64,000 nucleotides of DNA from Candidatus Manganitrophus sp. (GTDB taxonomy: Bacteria > Nitrospirota > Nitrospiria > SBBL01 > Manganitrophaceae): assembly GCA_028865235.1 (NCBI GenBank), contig CP114561.1:1446001-1510000 (forward strand), in the 5' to 3' direction. The stretch's first letter is position 1; every line of letters starts with the position of its first letter. Of the stretch, positions 37,531 to 47,180 are shown piece by piece. Made by a program: the position numbers and the translations under genes. The notes beneath the pieces were generated by a model. The model worked only from the letters and a program-made list of their open reading frames with translations. It ran no database searches and had not been told where the DNA came from.

Positions 37531-37746
37531 ATGAAGAACAGGTCGGGATCGAGCTCATTCACCCTGATGGAATGCGACCAATGCCGCAGGCAATTTGACA
37601 CTGCGGACGGCGGGATCTGCAGCCGATGCCGGCGTCTCCTCTGCAGTCGGCATCTGCACGGCTGGTTTCAGGGGTGGCGGGCTTTTAAAAGAGATGCGCC
37701 TCTCTGTGTGAATTGCAGGAAGACGGAAGGTGTTCAGAAAAACTAA
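37531..37746 (+). CDS. small zinc-finger protein
   Basis: 71 residues with closely spaced metal ligands: CDQC, CSRC, CSRHLH and CVNC. This fits two interleaved zinc sites as in small RING- or B-box-like ribbons. There is a basic, hydrophobic middle (GWFQGWRAFKRD). The partner and role are unknown. Confidence 0.6.
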   Translation: MKNRSGSSSFTLMECDQCRRQFDTADGGICSRCRRLLCSRHLHGWFQGWRAFKRDAPLCVNCRKTEGVQKN

Positions 37747-37839
37747 TGGATCATCCTTGATCATTCTCAAAATACCCTGAAAGGAAATCTCTTCCTCTCC
37801 AAAGAAGCATGCCCATCTAAACCCCGAAAGGTTCCGGAC

Positions 37840-38352
37840 ATGCAGCCTCCGGAGGAAAAACGCAAATCATCCTCCTGGCCGAAACGGCTTCTTCCCCCGC
37901 TCATCCTGCTCCTTATGGGAATCTTGGTCTGCGGCATCGCGCTCACCTTTATTTTCCCCACCGGTGTTCTGACCCCTTCCTCGTTCGTGGCGCTCGATTT
38001 GATCCGGGCCGATTATCAAGCGATGCTCGACGAAGGAACCCGCGACTTTCCCCAGGAGACGACCGTCTATCGGGAACGGGATGAATGCTGGAAGCCGGGG
38101 AAGACCCTCTGCGTCTACGGCTGGTACACCGAATGGAGAGACGGGGTCTATCTCGCCAGTTATACGATGGCGACCCTGGAAGACGAACGAAGCGGCGTCC
38201 TGCGGGGATGGTGGTGGGAGGTCGATGTCCCCTCCGGACAGGTCCGCCCCGTCTGGCTTTCCGAACCGCTCCAAGCATTATATCGACTCCGTCGGACCAA
38301 TCCCTTCGCAAAACAGACCCCGCCGCCTCGCCCGACCCTCCCCCGCTGCTGA
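37840..38352 (+). CDS. membrane-anchored hypothetical protein
   Basis: 170 residues: a basic N-terminus, one transmembrane helix (about 18-42), then an extracytoplasmic domain rich in Trp and Tyr (LCVYGWYTEWRDGVYLASYT, GWWWEVD). One pair of cysteines (DECWKPGKTLC) may form a disulfide. No known family. Confidence 0.6.
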   Translation: MQPPEEKRKSSSWPKRLLPPLILLLMGILVCGIALTFIFPTGVLTPSSFVALDLIRADYQAMLDEGTRDFPQETTVYRERDECWKPGKTLCVYGWYTEWRDGVYLASYTMATLEDERSGVLRGWWWEVDVPSGQVRPVWLSEPLQALYRLRRTNPFAKQTPPPRPTLPRC

Positions 38353-38537
38353 AAGCGCCATAGCCGCGTCACCGGAGAGAGACGTCGCTCATGAATCGCG
38401 TCGACGTAGATCTTCAATATTCCCCACACCAAGATGGGATAATAAGAGCCGCGCTTCCTTGACCGTTTTCGGACCCTTGGATATACTCCTCATCAGAATG
38501 ATGATCGGTGATATCAACCGCGTTGAGAGGGGACCTA

Positions 38538-39368
38538 TGCGTCGCTTTTTTTGTTCCTGTCGCTCCTTGCTTTTTATCTTTCATCCACGACTGCCTGGGC
38601 AGACCCTCATACCGAGTTTGTAAAAATCTCTCCTACGGTATTCGGACCGAGCGGACTCCTTTTACCCAATCGGCCGACACGTTGGAACCGGGACAAATTG
38701 AAATAGGGCTCAGCCTCGCGAACGAGCAGAGCGACAATCCGGACCTCACGTTAAACGAGCTGCTCCCTACGGTCACCGTCGGCCTTCTCGATCGTCTGGA
38801 GTTGTCGGCCCGCGCGGATTATCTGTTCGTGAATGTCGTCGGAATGGAGGAACGGACCCTCCAGGACGTCGATGTTTCCCTAAAGTGGCGTTTCATTGAC
38901 GAGAACAAAAAAGACAACCTCCCCGCAGCCGGACTTTCCTTCACTTATTTTAAGCCGACCGGCAAGGACGAGCTGCGGCAGTTCGGATCGTGGGGATTCA
39001 AGGCGCTGCTCGTTTCGTCTGCGGAGGCCGAACTCGGAAAACCCGATAGCATCCTCGTCGGCTTTTATTTCGACGCCGGAATCATGATCTCCGATTTCGG
39101 AAAATCATATGAGGAAAGACACACGCTGATCGACTTCGGCACCCTCTTCCCCCTGACCGAATCAAAACAACTGCAGCTCCTCTTAGAGGTAAACACCACC
39201 CAAAACAACGACACCTTGTTCGAAGGAGACTACACCGGCCTGACGGCCGCGCTCCGCTATGTCACTTCTCACCTCAACGTCACCGGCGGAATACAGAAAC
39301 GGACCCGGAGCGAATCAGGCGTCGACGATACGAATCGACTCGTCTTTCAAGGAAGTCTTCAGTTCTAA
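38538..39368 (+). CDS. outer-membrane beta-barrel protein (frameshifted)
   Basis: About 277 residues. The start at ATG 38538 leads into a signal peptide only if one T is added to the run at 38546-38552 (RRFFLFLSLLAFYLSS). A second missing T (38660-38663) joins FGPSGLLFTQSADTLEPGQIEIG. The rest alternates strands as in barrels (DRLELSARADYLFVN, LLVSSAEAELG), ends with phenylalanine (LVFQGSLQF) as outer-membrane proteins do, and resembles the transporter-type barrels linked to phenol-degradation MetA families. The ligand is unknown. Confidence 0.65.
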   Translation, partial: CVAFFVPVAPCFLSFIHDCLGRPSYRVCKNLSYGIRTERTPFTQSADTLEPGQIEIGLSLANEQSDNPDLTLNELLPTVTVGLLDRLELSARADYLFVNVVGMEERTLQDVDVSLKWRFIDENKKDNLPAAGLSFTYFKPTGKDELRQFGSWGFKALLVSSAEAELGKPDSILVGFYFDAGIMISDFGKSYEERHTLIDFGTLFPLTESKQLQLLLEVNTTQNNDTLFEGDYTGLTAALRYVTSHLNVTGGIQKRTRSESGVDDTNRLVFQGSLQF

Positions 39369-39508
39369 CCCGGTGGCGACTTCTCCGCCGACCGCTTCAA
39401 GCAAACAACACCCCGCCCTAAACCAATCGGGAGGCCCCCCGATTTCTATCTTTCCTTTGACAAAATGCATGCCGGCAAGCGAAAATAGCCGAAACAGCGA
39501 GAAAAACG

Positions 39509-41059
39509 ATGCGGCTCTCTCTCCAGAGACGGAATCCACGGCAAACTTCCTCCAGTCCGACCCGCCCGCGTAAACCGCCTGCGGCGCAGAGCCACAACAG
39601 GCAGATACATTTACAACGCACCCTCGGAAACCAATCCGCACAACGCCTCCAAACGAAACTGAACGTCGCCCCCCCGGGAGACCGACACGAACAGGAGGCC
39701 GATCAGGTCGCAGCGCAAGTGATGCGCATGCCGGAGCCAAAGAAAGCTTCTCCCTGCTCCTGCGGCGGCGAATGCGCCCCCTGCCGGACGAAACAGGCCG
39801 GACAGGCAGATCTGCAAACCCAACGGACCGAGACGGCCGACGCCACCCAAAGCACCGTTCCCCCCATCGTCCACGAAGCTCTCCGCACGCCGGGCCCCCC
39901 GCTCGATTCAGGGACCCGCGCCTTTTTCGAGCCTCGGTTCGGCTACGACTTAAGCCCGGTGCGAGTCCACACCGACCGGCAAGCGGTCACGTCGGCCAGC
40001 GCGGTCGATGCGCTCGCCTACACCGTCGGGCGGGATGTCGTCTTCGCCGAAGGGGAATATGCGCCGCACACCTCTCAAGGAAAAAAACTGCTGGCGCACG
40101 AGCTGACCCACGTGGTCCAGCAGGGGGGCGCCGCCCCGACGCTTCAACGGCAAGCGGGAGGGGGAGGCGGCGCCGCGCCGGCGCCCCGTTATTCAGTCAC
40201 AACATCATCCGGGTGCAACACCGCCCCTTACAACAAGGCAATCGTCGAAGCGGCGGCCCAAGCCGCCTTCAACCAAGTTCACACGAGCAACTGCGTGAAA
40301 ACCAAGTCGTTGAAAGAAAACATCCTCGATGAATTCAACGGCCTGACGATCAAATGCAACCAGGGAGCGGGCAACCCGTGCGGCCGGGCGAATCGCTTCT
40401 TCAGCTCCACCGTCAATCTCTACCCGGATGCGATGAACGCGATCTGCGGTCCGCTCGAATCGACCATTCTTCACGAAGTGATCCATCTGACCGAGTGGGC
40501 CCCGTTCGGGCATGGCCCGCTCGCCGCCGGGTGCGAGAAATCGTGTTTCGGGTTCGGCTCGGGGGATGCCGCCAAATGCACCTACGACACCGGCTACGTG
40601 CCGGTGTTGAGCGCGTCGATCGGAAAAGCCTTTCCGGAGGAAGGGGCCTCGACGACGTACGCGCGCCTCTATCTCGGTCTGGAAAAACGGGGACCGGTCC
40701 TCAGCTTTGTTCACCCTTCGCTCGGGATCGGCGTCGGCCTGATCGGTGAAGCGACGGGAGAAGCCGGAGCGGCTCCGGCCGGAACAACCATGCTCGTCTC
40801 GTTACTCGGCGGCCTTCGACTCGATCCGAGCAAGCCGGGCGGGGGCTACCTCTCCTTTTCCGGCGGGCCGGCGCTCGCCCTCGGCAGCGGCAAAGAGAAA
40901 ATCGGGTACGAAGCGGTCACAGCACTCGGCTATCGATGGCGGTGGCTCGATATTTCCGTGAATGCAGGCCGGACGTACGACCCGACCCGGGAGGCCGGAA
41001 TGGACCGGCTGTTCACCGTCGGCGCCACCCTCCAAATCGGACCAAGCGTGCCCCGCTGA
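39509..41059 (+). CDS. DUF4157 protein, candidate eCIS cargo 1
   Basis: 516 residues. A DUF4157 domain (about 40-205) begins with LQRTLGNQ and EQEADQVAAQVM and includes a cysteine cluster (CSCGGECAPC, 83-92), FGYDLSPVRVHTD and the metalloprotease-like HELTHVVQQG (197-206). After a Gly-rich linker, a C-terminal domain carries a second HExxH (HEVIH, 322-326), so it may itself be a metallopeptidase. It ends in a barrel-like region. DUF4157 is known to mark effectors of extracellular contractile injection systems. No injection-system structural gene is in the window. Confidence 0.75.
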   Translation: MRLSLQRRNPRQTSSSPTRPRKPPAAQSHNRQIHLQRTLGNQSAQRLQTKLNVAPPGDRHEQEADQVAAQVMRMPEPKKASPCSCGGECAPCRTKQAGQADLQTQRTETADATQSTVPPIVHEALRTPGPPLDSGTRAFFEPRFGYDLSPVRVHTDRQAVTSASAVDALAYTVGRDVVFAEGEYAPHTSQGKKLLAHELTHVVQQGGAAPTLQRQAGGGGGAAPAPRYSVTTSSGCNTAPYNKAIVEAAAQAAFNQVHTSNCVKTKSLKENILDEFNGLTIKCNQGAGNPCGRANRFFSSTVNLYPDAMNAICGPLESTILHEVIHLTEWAPFGHGPLAAGCEKSCFGFGSGDAAKCTYDTGYVPVLSASIGKAFPEEGASTTYARLYLGLEKRGPVLSFVHPSLGIGVGLIGEATGEAGAAPAGTTMLVSLLGGLRLDPSKPGGGYLSFSGGPALALGSGKEKIGYEAVTALGYRWRWLDISVNAGRTYDPTREAGMDRLFTVGATLQIGPSVPR

Positions 41060-41239
41060 GGGCGATCATTCGCTTGATCCTTTCAACAAGCCGGCTCTTG
41101 AAACATCCCCTTCCTTCTGATATTCTCCCGTTTCATGACGACCGCCAACCATGGAACATCTAGGCAATATCCATCACCTGAGATGAAAACCTGCCACACC
41201 GTTTCTCCACCCATCGATTTAAGAAGGAATAGATAGCGA

Positions 41240-42412
41240 ATGAAAGAGAAATCGAAATTTAGCAGTCCCCTCTTACACCTTGTTTTGGGCGCATTGCTCC
41301 TTTTGGTTTTAATGCTGGTGCGTGAGTTCAGATCGGGAGAGGCTCGGAAGAGGCCGGCCGCTCCCTCGCCCACCGCGGCGTCCGCTCCGCTCGCCAAGCG
41401 GGCCGAGAACGCCGATCCCTTTTCTCCGGAAAGATTGGTCGATCTGGGAGAGCGGGTTCTCTTCGGGAACAACAATCCCCGCCTCGATTCGGATCAGGGC
41501 CTGCCGGTCGGCCGAGGCCAGTGCCCTTCCTGCCATAAGGTTCTGCCGGAACAGCCAGCGAACCGCTTCCCGCCGTTGATCGGGGTGATGGCGCGCGCCG
41601 GCGAGCGAATCAAAGAAGAGCGCTACCGGGCGTTTGCCCGGCGGCACGCCGAGGCCGGGGAGCCGAAAACGGGAGTCCGGCCCCATGCGAAAACCGCGGG
41701 GGAATATGTCATCGAGTCGATTTATTGCCCTAGCTGTTATGTGGTGGAGGGACTCGGCGTTCAGGACTCGAACGACACCGTCAGCATGATGCCGCTCATT
41801 CCACGCCCGGATCTCGGGCTGAGCGACTATGAGATGGCGGCGGTCGTCGCCTATCTGCAGGCGGTCGAGGCGCAAGGGGATCTTTCGAAGGTGACGGCCA
41901 AAGAGGACTGGGAGAGCTATTTCGGAAGGCCATTAACCCTCCCCGAAGGAGCTGATAAAAAGCCGCTGTCGGTCGCCGTTCCGCAGGACCTTTCGAAGGT
42001 CGGTCTCTCCAAAGAGCCGCCCGATGTGATCATCGAGAAGCTGGCGTGTTATGTCTGTCACAAAATCCCGACGGTCCGGATCGCGCAGGTCGGAACGATC
42101 GGTCCCATGTTGACCCTCAAGACGACCGCCGAGAAGCGGATTCAATCTCCGGAATATCAACGCGCCTTAAAAGAGGGGAAGGTCCGGGCGGCGACCCCGA
42201 AACAATATGTGATCGAGTCGATCCTGAACCCAAGCGGGTTCATCGTTCCCGGCTTCGACGACGCCATGCCGAAGAACTTTAAAGAGCGGTTGACCTTCGG
42301 CGCGGCGGAAAAGCTGGCCGAGTTCCTCCTGACCCTCGACGAGGGGGCGATGGAGAATCAGTTTCAGTCCTCTTCCGACGACGCCGAGAGCGTCTCGAAA
42401 ATGAGGGACTAA
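41240..42412 (+). CDS. membrane-anchored multihaem cytochrome c-like protein
   Basis: 390 residues: an N-terminal membrane anchor (about 10-27), then two canonical haem c sites, CPSCH at 95-99 and CYVCH at 270-274, each at the start of a cytochrome-like repeat (compare YVIESIYCPSCY and YVIESILNPSGF). A third site reads CPSCY (163-167), with tyrosine in place of the axial histidine. Late methionines (SMMPLIPRP, DAMPKNF) could be sixth ligands. A periplasmic electron carrier is likely. The partner is unknown. Confidence 0.8.
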   Translation: MKEKSKFSSPLLHLVLGALLLLVLMLVREFRSGEARKRPAAPSPTAASAPLAKRAENADPFSPERLVDLGERVLFGNNNPRLDSDQGLPVGRGQCPSCHKVLPEQPANRFPPLIGVMARAGERIKEERYRAFARRHAEAGEPKTGVRPHAKTAGEYVIESIYCPSCYVVEGLGVQDSNDTVSMMPLIPRPDLGLSDYEMAAVVAYLQAVEAQGDLSKVTAKEDWESYFGRPLTLPEGADKKPLSVAVPQDLSKVGLSKEPPDVIIEKLACYVCHKIPTVRIAQVGTIGPMLTLKTTAEKRIQSPEYQRALKEGKVRAATPKQYVIESILNPSGFIVPGFDDAMPKNFKERLTFGAAEKLAEFLLTLDEGAMENQFQSSSDDAESVSKMRD

Positions 42413-42464
42413 AGGGAAGCCTTTTCTATCTCTTCTCTGCAGTTCATCCGAATCGACTTCATCG

Positions 42465-42902
42465 ATGCGAATTCTCATCCAACGGGTCATCGAAGCCCAG
42501 GTCGCTGTCGATCAAGAGGTGATCGGCCGGATCGGTCCCGGCCTGGTCGTCCTCCTCGGCGTCGCGAAGGGAGACACCGCCGCGCAAGCCGTTCGTCTCG
42601 CGGAGCGGCTGCTCGCCTACCGGATCTTTGAGGATGAGGAAGGCCGGATGAACCGTTCCATCCAAGAGATCAACGGCGCTTTCCTCGTCGTCTCGCAATT
42701 CACCCTGGTCGCCGACGTCGCCAAAGGAACCCGCCCCGGCTTCTCCACCGCCGCGCCCCCCGATCTCGCCGAAGCCCTCTACCGCACCTTTGTCGACCGC
42801 CTCGCCGCCTCCGGCCTCACCGTAGAGACCGGCCGGTTCGGCGCGCACATGGTCGTCTCGCTCCATAATGACGGGCCGGTGACATTTTTGCTGGAGGGGT
42901 GA
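42465..42902 (+). CDS. dtd: D-aminoacyl-tRNA deacylase
   Basis: 145 residues matching DTD, which removes D-amino acids from mischarged tRNA in the cytoplasm. The two active-site motifs are present: SQFTLVAD (around residue 77) and the C-terminal NDGPVTF. The length is normal and the start MRILIQRV is typical. It stands alone after the cytochrome gene. Confidence 0.95.
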   Translation: MRILIQRVIEAQVAVDQEVIGRIGPGLVVLLGVAKGDTAAQAVRLAERLLAYRIFEDEEGRMNRSIQEINGAFLVVSQFTLVADVAKGTRPGFSTAAPPDLAEALYRTFVDRLAASGLTVETGRFGAHMVVSLHNDGPVTFLLEG

Positions 42903-42972
42903 CTTTCCGCCGATCAAGAGACCGGGAGAGATTTTAAAAGGGGATGCGGCTCGGCTGGAATGAAACGATTCG

Positions 42973-44092
42973 CTAAATTGTCATTGCGGTTTTTGCAAGG
43001 CGGCGGCGCTTCTCGTACGCCTCACGCGCGATGCGCACGTCCTCGAGGAACAGCGGCAGTTCGGCCAGGGTGAGCGCCTGCGCGCCATCCACCAGCGCAT
43101 GGGCCGGATCGGGGTGAAAATCGACCAGCACCAGATTGGCACCGGCGATGATGCCCTGCGCGGTGGCGTGGAAGATGTCGAGCACCCCGTCGGGGCCTCG
43201 GTGGCGCGTGCCGACCGAATGCGAGGGGTCGATGCCCACCGGCATGCGGGTGAGTCGCCTGACCACCGGGACATGCCCGAAATCGAGCAGGTTGCGGTGC
43301 GGATCGCCCAGTGTGCGATTTCAGGCCGCGCAGGCAGAAGATGACATTGCGGTTGCCTTCGCTCGCCAGATACTCGGCGGCGTTGAGCGATTCGTCCAGG
43401 GTGATGCCGAAGCCGCGCTTGAGCAGCACCGGCATCTCGCGCTGGCGTCCGGCGGCCTTGAGCAGTTCGAAGTTCTGCGTGTTGCGGGTGCCGATCTGCA
43501 GCATCACGCCGGTGGGGTGCCCGGTGCGGTGCAGCGCCTCCTGGATCTCCTCGATGTGGGCCTCGCGGGTGATTTCCATGGCAACCACGCGGATGCCGTA
43601 TTTTCCGGCGAGCTCGAACACCCAGGGCAGGCAGGCGGCGCCATGGCCCTGGAAGGCATAGGGGCTGGTGCGCGGCTTGTAGGCGCCCATGCGTGTGCAC
43701 ACCTGCCCTGCGGCCTGCAGTGCGCGCATCATCGTCTCGACGTGCTCGGGGGTGTCGACCGCGCACAGCCCCGCGAAGACCTGCAGCGCATCCTGCCCGA
43801 AATGCACGCCGTTGTAGACGAATTCGCTCGGGCGGTGGTCGTCCTGATGGCGGCCGAGGATGCGATAGGGTTCGGACACCCGGACCACCCGTTCCACCGC
43901 CGGGAGGGCGGCGATCAGCTCCCGGTCGATTGTGGCGGTGTCTCCGATCAGATAGATCTCGGTGAGCCGCTGCGCCTTCCCTTGAACGATATGTTTCTGG
44001 ACGCGAATGTTCGGAAGGGTGGCCAGGTAGGCCCAGGTCTGTTGGAAAGCGGCGCTGTTCTCGTCGATATGGGGGTGTAAAATCAAAAGCAT
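42973..44092 (-). CDS. 3-deoxy-7-phosphoheptulonate synthase (frameshifted)
   Basis: About 373 residues of DAHP synthase, the first step of the shikimate pathway, joining PEP and erythrose 4-phosphate. Motifs are GAYKPRTSPYAFQG, VAMEITREAHIEEI, LKRGFGITLDESLNAAEY, NVIFCLRGLKS, GDPHRNLLDFGH and GIDPSHSVG. The frame is broken near 43311-43314 in a non-homopolymer ACAC stretch; one base too many gives the join KSHLGDPHRN. Codon use (many CTG, CAG, GTG and CGC) differs clearly from the neighbours, suggesting transfer, possibly from a proteobacterium. Confidence 0.88.
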
Positions 44093-44499
44093 AGATCAAA
44101 CATTCCTCTTTTTATGACCACGGCCGACCGAGGTCTGATGGATACCGCCCCAAATCTCAGGGGCGGTTGATTTTTCCATGAAGCGAGGGGTTCTGTCAAT
44201 CCCGTTCTGTAACTCGTGATCGACGTGAAGAATAGGCAAAATTCGATAGGAACGGGGTTCCCCCACCGTGGCATAGCCCATTCGTATTAGCTCCTCCGCG
44301 GAATAGTCCTCTTATTACAGTTATGGCATAATCCCTTTTGGCGTTCGTTTTTTATTCGGAATCGGAATAGAGTCAATGAGGGTTCCTTACACCTCTATCT
44401 ATAACAAATGTTATCGAAACGGACCGCAGCCCTCATCCCTGAAAAAAGAATAAGACGCTGTAAGCAACGCAGTCTCTAAAAGATGATAGGAGGAGAACC
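44093..44499. other. intergenic region before CBS gene 1
   Basis: About 400 bases between divergent genes. Possible frames on the minus strand show no family features. It must contain promoters for both directions, but I see no strong consensus pair. A GGAGGAG site precedes the CBS gene. Confidence 0.35.
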
Positions 44500-44949
44500 A
44501 TGAGACGAGTCGATTTCCTTGTCGGACAGAAAGATTTCAGCACATTGATCGCCGAGCAGTTTATGCAGCAGGATGTGGTCTATTTTTCGCCGTCGGTGAA
44601 GGCGCAATCGATCGCGGCGGCGCTCACGACCGGTAATTTCGGGAGTGTCCCCATTGTAAACGAGGAGAGGCGACCGGTCGGGATTGTCAGCGAGTTCGAC
44701 CTGCTCAAGGCGGTGCGGCAAGGGAAGTCGCTCAACGATCTCAGCGCGGCGGAGATCATGACCACGCCGCCGGTCACGGTCCTGCCGGAGAGCAAGGCAG
44801 ACGACGTGTTGAAGATTCTGGAGGACCGGCATCTGATCCGGGTGCCGGTGGTCGATGAGGAGGGTCGGCTGGTCGGCATGGTGGCGCGCCGGGACCTGCT
44901 CCACGGCTATCTGCAGGCGCAAGTCCCCGACAAGGTCTGGTGGATGTAA
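44500..44949 (+). CDS. tandem CBS-domain protein 1
   Basis: 149 residues forming one CBS pair (about 20-75 and 85-140): VKAQSIAAALTTGNFGSVPIV, GIVSEFDLLKAV, then EIMTTPPVTVLPES, RHLIRVPVVDEEGRLVGMVARRDLL. CBS pairs bind adenine nucleotides as cell-state sensors. There is no attached catalytic domain. A close paralogue follows at 45314 with the same MRR-DF-VGQ start and VPDKVWWM end. Confidence 0.88.
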   Translation: MRRVDFLVGQKDFSTLIAEQFMQQDVVYFSPSVKAQSIAAALTTGNFGSVPIVNEERRPVGIVSEFDLLKAVRQGKSLNDLSAAEIMTTPPVTVLPESKADDVLKILEDRHLIRVPVVDEEGRLVGMVARRDLLHGYLQAQVPDKVWWM

Positions 44950-45313
44950 ACGGAACAAGCTCGCCCTGATACTTTAATCGAACGACCCGGACCATGAGAC
45001 GGATAAAAGCGCGCGAACCTCCCCTGGCGCGCGCGCTCCTCTCTCCTGCTCATGATCCGGGTTTTTTCCTTCCGAAGCCGGCCGCGGCCGACGGCCGCCT
45101 CCATCCCCGCTCCCTCGCGTTTCGTTCGAGACCCGCGGTGATGTATGTAGAAATTTATACTCAGCGGCCATGTGGCCTACTTTTCACTTCTGTGGCATAC
45201 TTATTCCGTATCCGGGATTTCATGCCGGCGGGATGAAGCCCGGGTTGGTATGAAGAAACCGGCGGACCCTACAACGAAGGAGTCTCCCCAGAAACGAGTC
45301 ATAGGAGGAATGG
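44950..45313. other. intergenic region between CBS paralogues
   Basis: About 360 bases with no credible gene. The 3' part is AT-richer and probably holds the promoter of the second CBS gene, since the first is separated by a long gap. An AGGAGGA site lies just before 45314. Confidence 0.35.
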
Positions 45314-45762
45314 ATGAGACGGATTGACTTTATGGTCGGACAAACGGATTTCAATACATTGACCGCTGCTCAGTTCATGCAGCAGGACGTGGTCTATTTT
45401 ACAAAATCGGTGAAAGCCCAATCGATTGCCGCGGCGATCACCACCGGGAATTTCGGGAGCGTGCCGATCGTCGACAGCGATCTGAAACCGGTCGGGATCG
45501 TGAGCGAATACGATCTGCTGAAGGCGATGCGGCAGGAAAACATCTTAACGAGATCAGCGCCGGCGACATTATGACCAAACCGGCCATCACGGTCCCATTC
45601 GAAGCGAGCTCGGCGGAGATCATGAAGGTCATGGAAGACAAACATCTGATCCGTGTCGCGGTGGTCGATGAGGAGGGGAAACTGGTCGGAATGTTGGCCC
45701 GGAGGGATCTGATGAAGGGTTACCTCCAATCACAGGTCCCCGACAAAGTTTGGTGGATGTAG
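45314..45762 (+). CDS. tandem CBS-domain protein 2 (frameshifted)
   Basis: A paralogue of the CBS protein at 44500, sharing VKAQSIAAAITTGNFGSVPIV, GIVSEYDLLKAM, KHLIRVAVVDEEGKLVGMLARRDLMKGYL and VPDKVWWM. One base is missing near 45538-45548, between the two CBS halves; restoring it gives about 149 residues, the same length as copy 1. Probably a tandem duplication with later divergence. Confidence 0.8.
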
Positions 45763-46011
45763 AACCCTCCCCAGAGATCTCCAATCTTTACGCTTGCAAG
45801 AAGGCGATGACCCGGTGACCTTCCACCCCCTGGAGGTGATCCGGGTCCTCGCCAAAGAGATCGATCCAAAAAGCCCCCTCTCTTTCATTCACCCCGTCTC
45901 AATCACGACCTACCCTCTCCCGACCCCACGCAAAGGTTAAACGGTTGCGAAATCGGATCGGATCAGGTATAAAAAACCATTCATGAAAAAAAATGTAAAG
46001 GAGCCGTGCTG
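45763..46011. other. gap before yceH-like gene
   Basis: About 250 bases. The last 60 contain an AT-rich stretch and AAGGAG at 45998-46003, which sets the next start. Nothing else is recognised. Confidence 0.35.
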
Positions 46012-46651
46012 ATGGATTTTGTTCTCACCGACGCCGAAGTCCGCGTCCTAGGCTGCTTGATCGAAAAGGAGATGGCGACCCCCGACTACTACCCTCTCTC
46101 CCTCAACGCCCTTCAAAACGCCTGCAACCAAACCTCCAACCGCGACCCGGTCGTCTCCTACGACGAGAAGACGGTCGCCGAGGCGCTGGAAGCGCTGAAA
46201 ACAAAGCGGCTGGTCACCCAAGACCAACTTGGCCGGGTGCCGAAGTATTCGGAGCTTTTTCTCAAGAGCGCCAACCTGGTGCAACGGGAGGCCGCCGTCC
46301 TCTGCGTGTTGATGCTGCGGGGAGCGCAGACGGTCGGAGAGATCCGCGGGCGCACGGGGCGGCTCCATTCTTTCGCCAGCTTGGAAGAGGCCCAGAAGAC
46401 CCTTCAAACATTGGAAGAGTGGGGCTACGTCGCCCTCCTTCCGCGGCAGCCCGGCCGGAAGGAATCGCGTTATGCCCACCTTCTCTCCGGCCCCCGAAAA
46501 CAAAGAAGAGGCCCCTTCCGAATCGGCCCTCCGGAATGAGCCGATGGAGAACGAGGCGGTCGCAAAACTCGAAAACGAGGTCAAGTCCCTCCGTCAGGAA
46601 CTGGAGGAGTTGAAACGGACCCTCCACGATTTCAAGGCGCAATTTCAATAA
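46012..46651 (+). CDS. YceH family (DUF480) protein (frameshifted)
   Basis: A YceH/DUF480 protein: two winged-helix-like domains (LTDAEVRVLGCLIEKEMATPDYYPL, LNALQNACNQTSNRDPV, REAAVLCVLMLRGAQTVGEIRGRT) and a C-terminal coiled coil. The coil (ENEVKSLRQELEELKRTLHDF) is reached only if one C is removed from the five-C run at 46491-46495. This gives about 212 residues, normal for the family. AAGGAG at 45998-46003 favours ATG 46012 over GTG 46006. The function is unknown. Confidence 0.88.
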
Positions 46652-46672
46652 GCAGAGTCCCGAAGAAACCGG

Positions 46673-47179
46673 ATGACGGCCGTCAAAAAACGCTTTCTGA
46701 TTGTCACCCTCCTCCTCGCCACGGGGGGACTCGATCGGATCACCAAGGTGATCGCGCGCGATCGGCTCGAATCGGCTCCGCCTATTTCACTCTTCGGCGG
46801 GATCGTCCGGCTGGACTATGTGGAAAATCCCGGCGCGTTTTTAGGCTTGGGGTCCGGTCTCTCGGAGACGACCCGCTTCTGGATTTTTTCCATCCTCGTC
46901 GGCGGTTTTCTCGTGGGACTTTTCCTTTACGTTCTCATCAACCGCCGCTTGTCGGTGATCGAAGTCGCCGCCTTCTCCCTCATTTTGGGAGGAGGACTCG
47001 GCAACCTGATCGACCGCGTTCTTTACCATTACGTCATCGACTTTCTGGTCGTCGGGATCGGGAGACTCCGGACCGGCGTTTTCAACGTCGCCGATCTTGC
47101 AATTACGGCCGGAGTTGGTTTACTCTTCTTGCGTCAGATCCGCTCGGCTCGCCGGCAGGAACTTCAATCGAGGTCTTGA
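46673..47179 (+). CDS. lspA: lipoprotein signal peptidase
   Basis: Signal peptidase II, an inner-membrane aspartyl protease that cleaves lipoprotein signal peptides. 168 residues with four helices. Both catalytic aspartates are visible in GGGLGNLIDRV and FNVADLAITAG. VENPGAFLGLG is a family motif, and GLDRITKVIAR is the N-terminal motif. It lies directly before a lipoprotein gene. Confidence 0.95.
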   Translation: MTAVKKRFLIVTLLLATGGLDRITKVIARDRLESAPPISLFGGIVRLDYVENPGAFLGLGSGLSETTRFWIFSILVGGFLVGLFLYVLINRRLSVIEVAAFSLILGGGLGNLIDRVLYHYVIDFLVVGIGRLRTGVFNVADLAITAGVGLLFLRQIRSARRQELQSRS

Positions 47180-47180
47180 G

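Noticed and set aside
43136..44080. Long plus-strand frame opposite the DAHP synthase
   Set aside because: The minus strand encodes clear DAHP synthase motifs across the whole length; the plus frame is a shadow.
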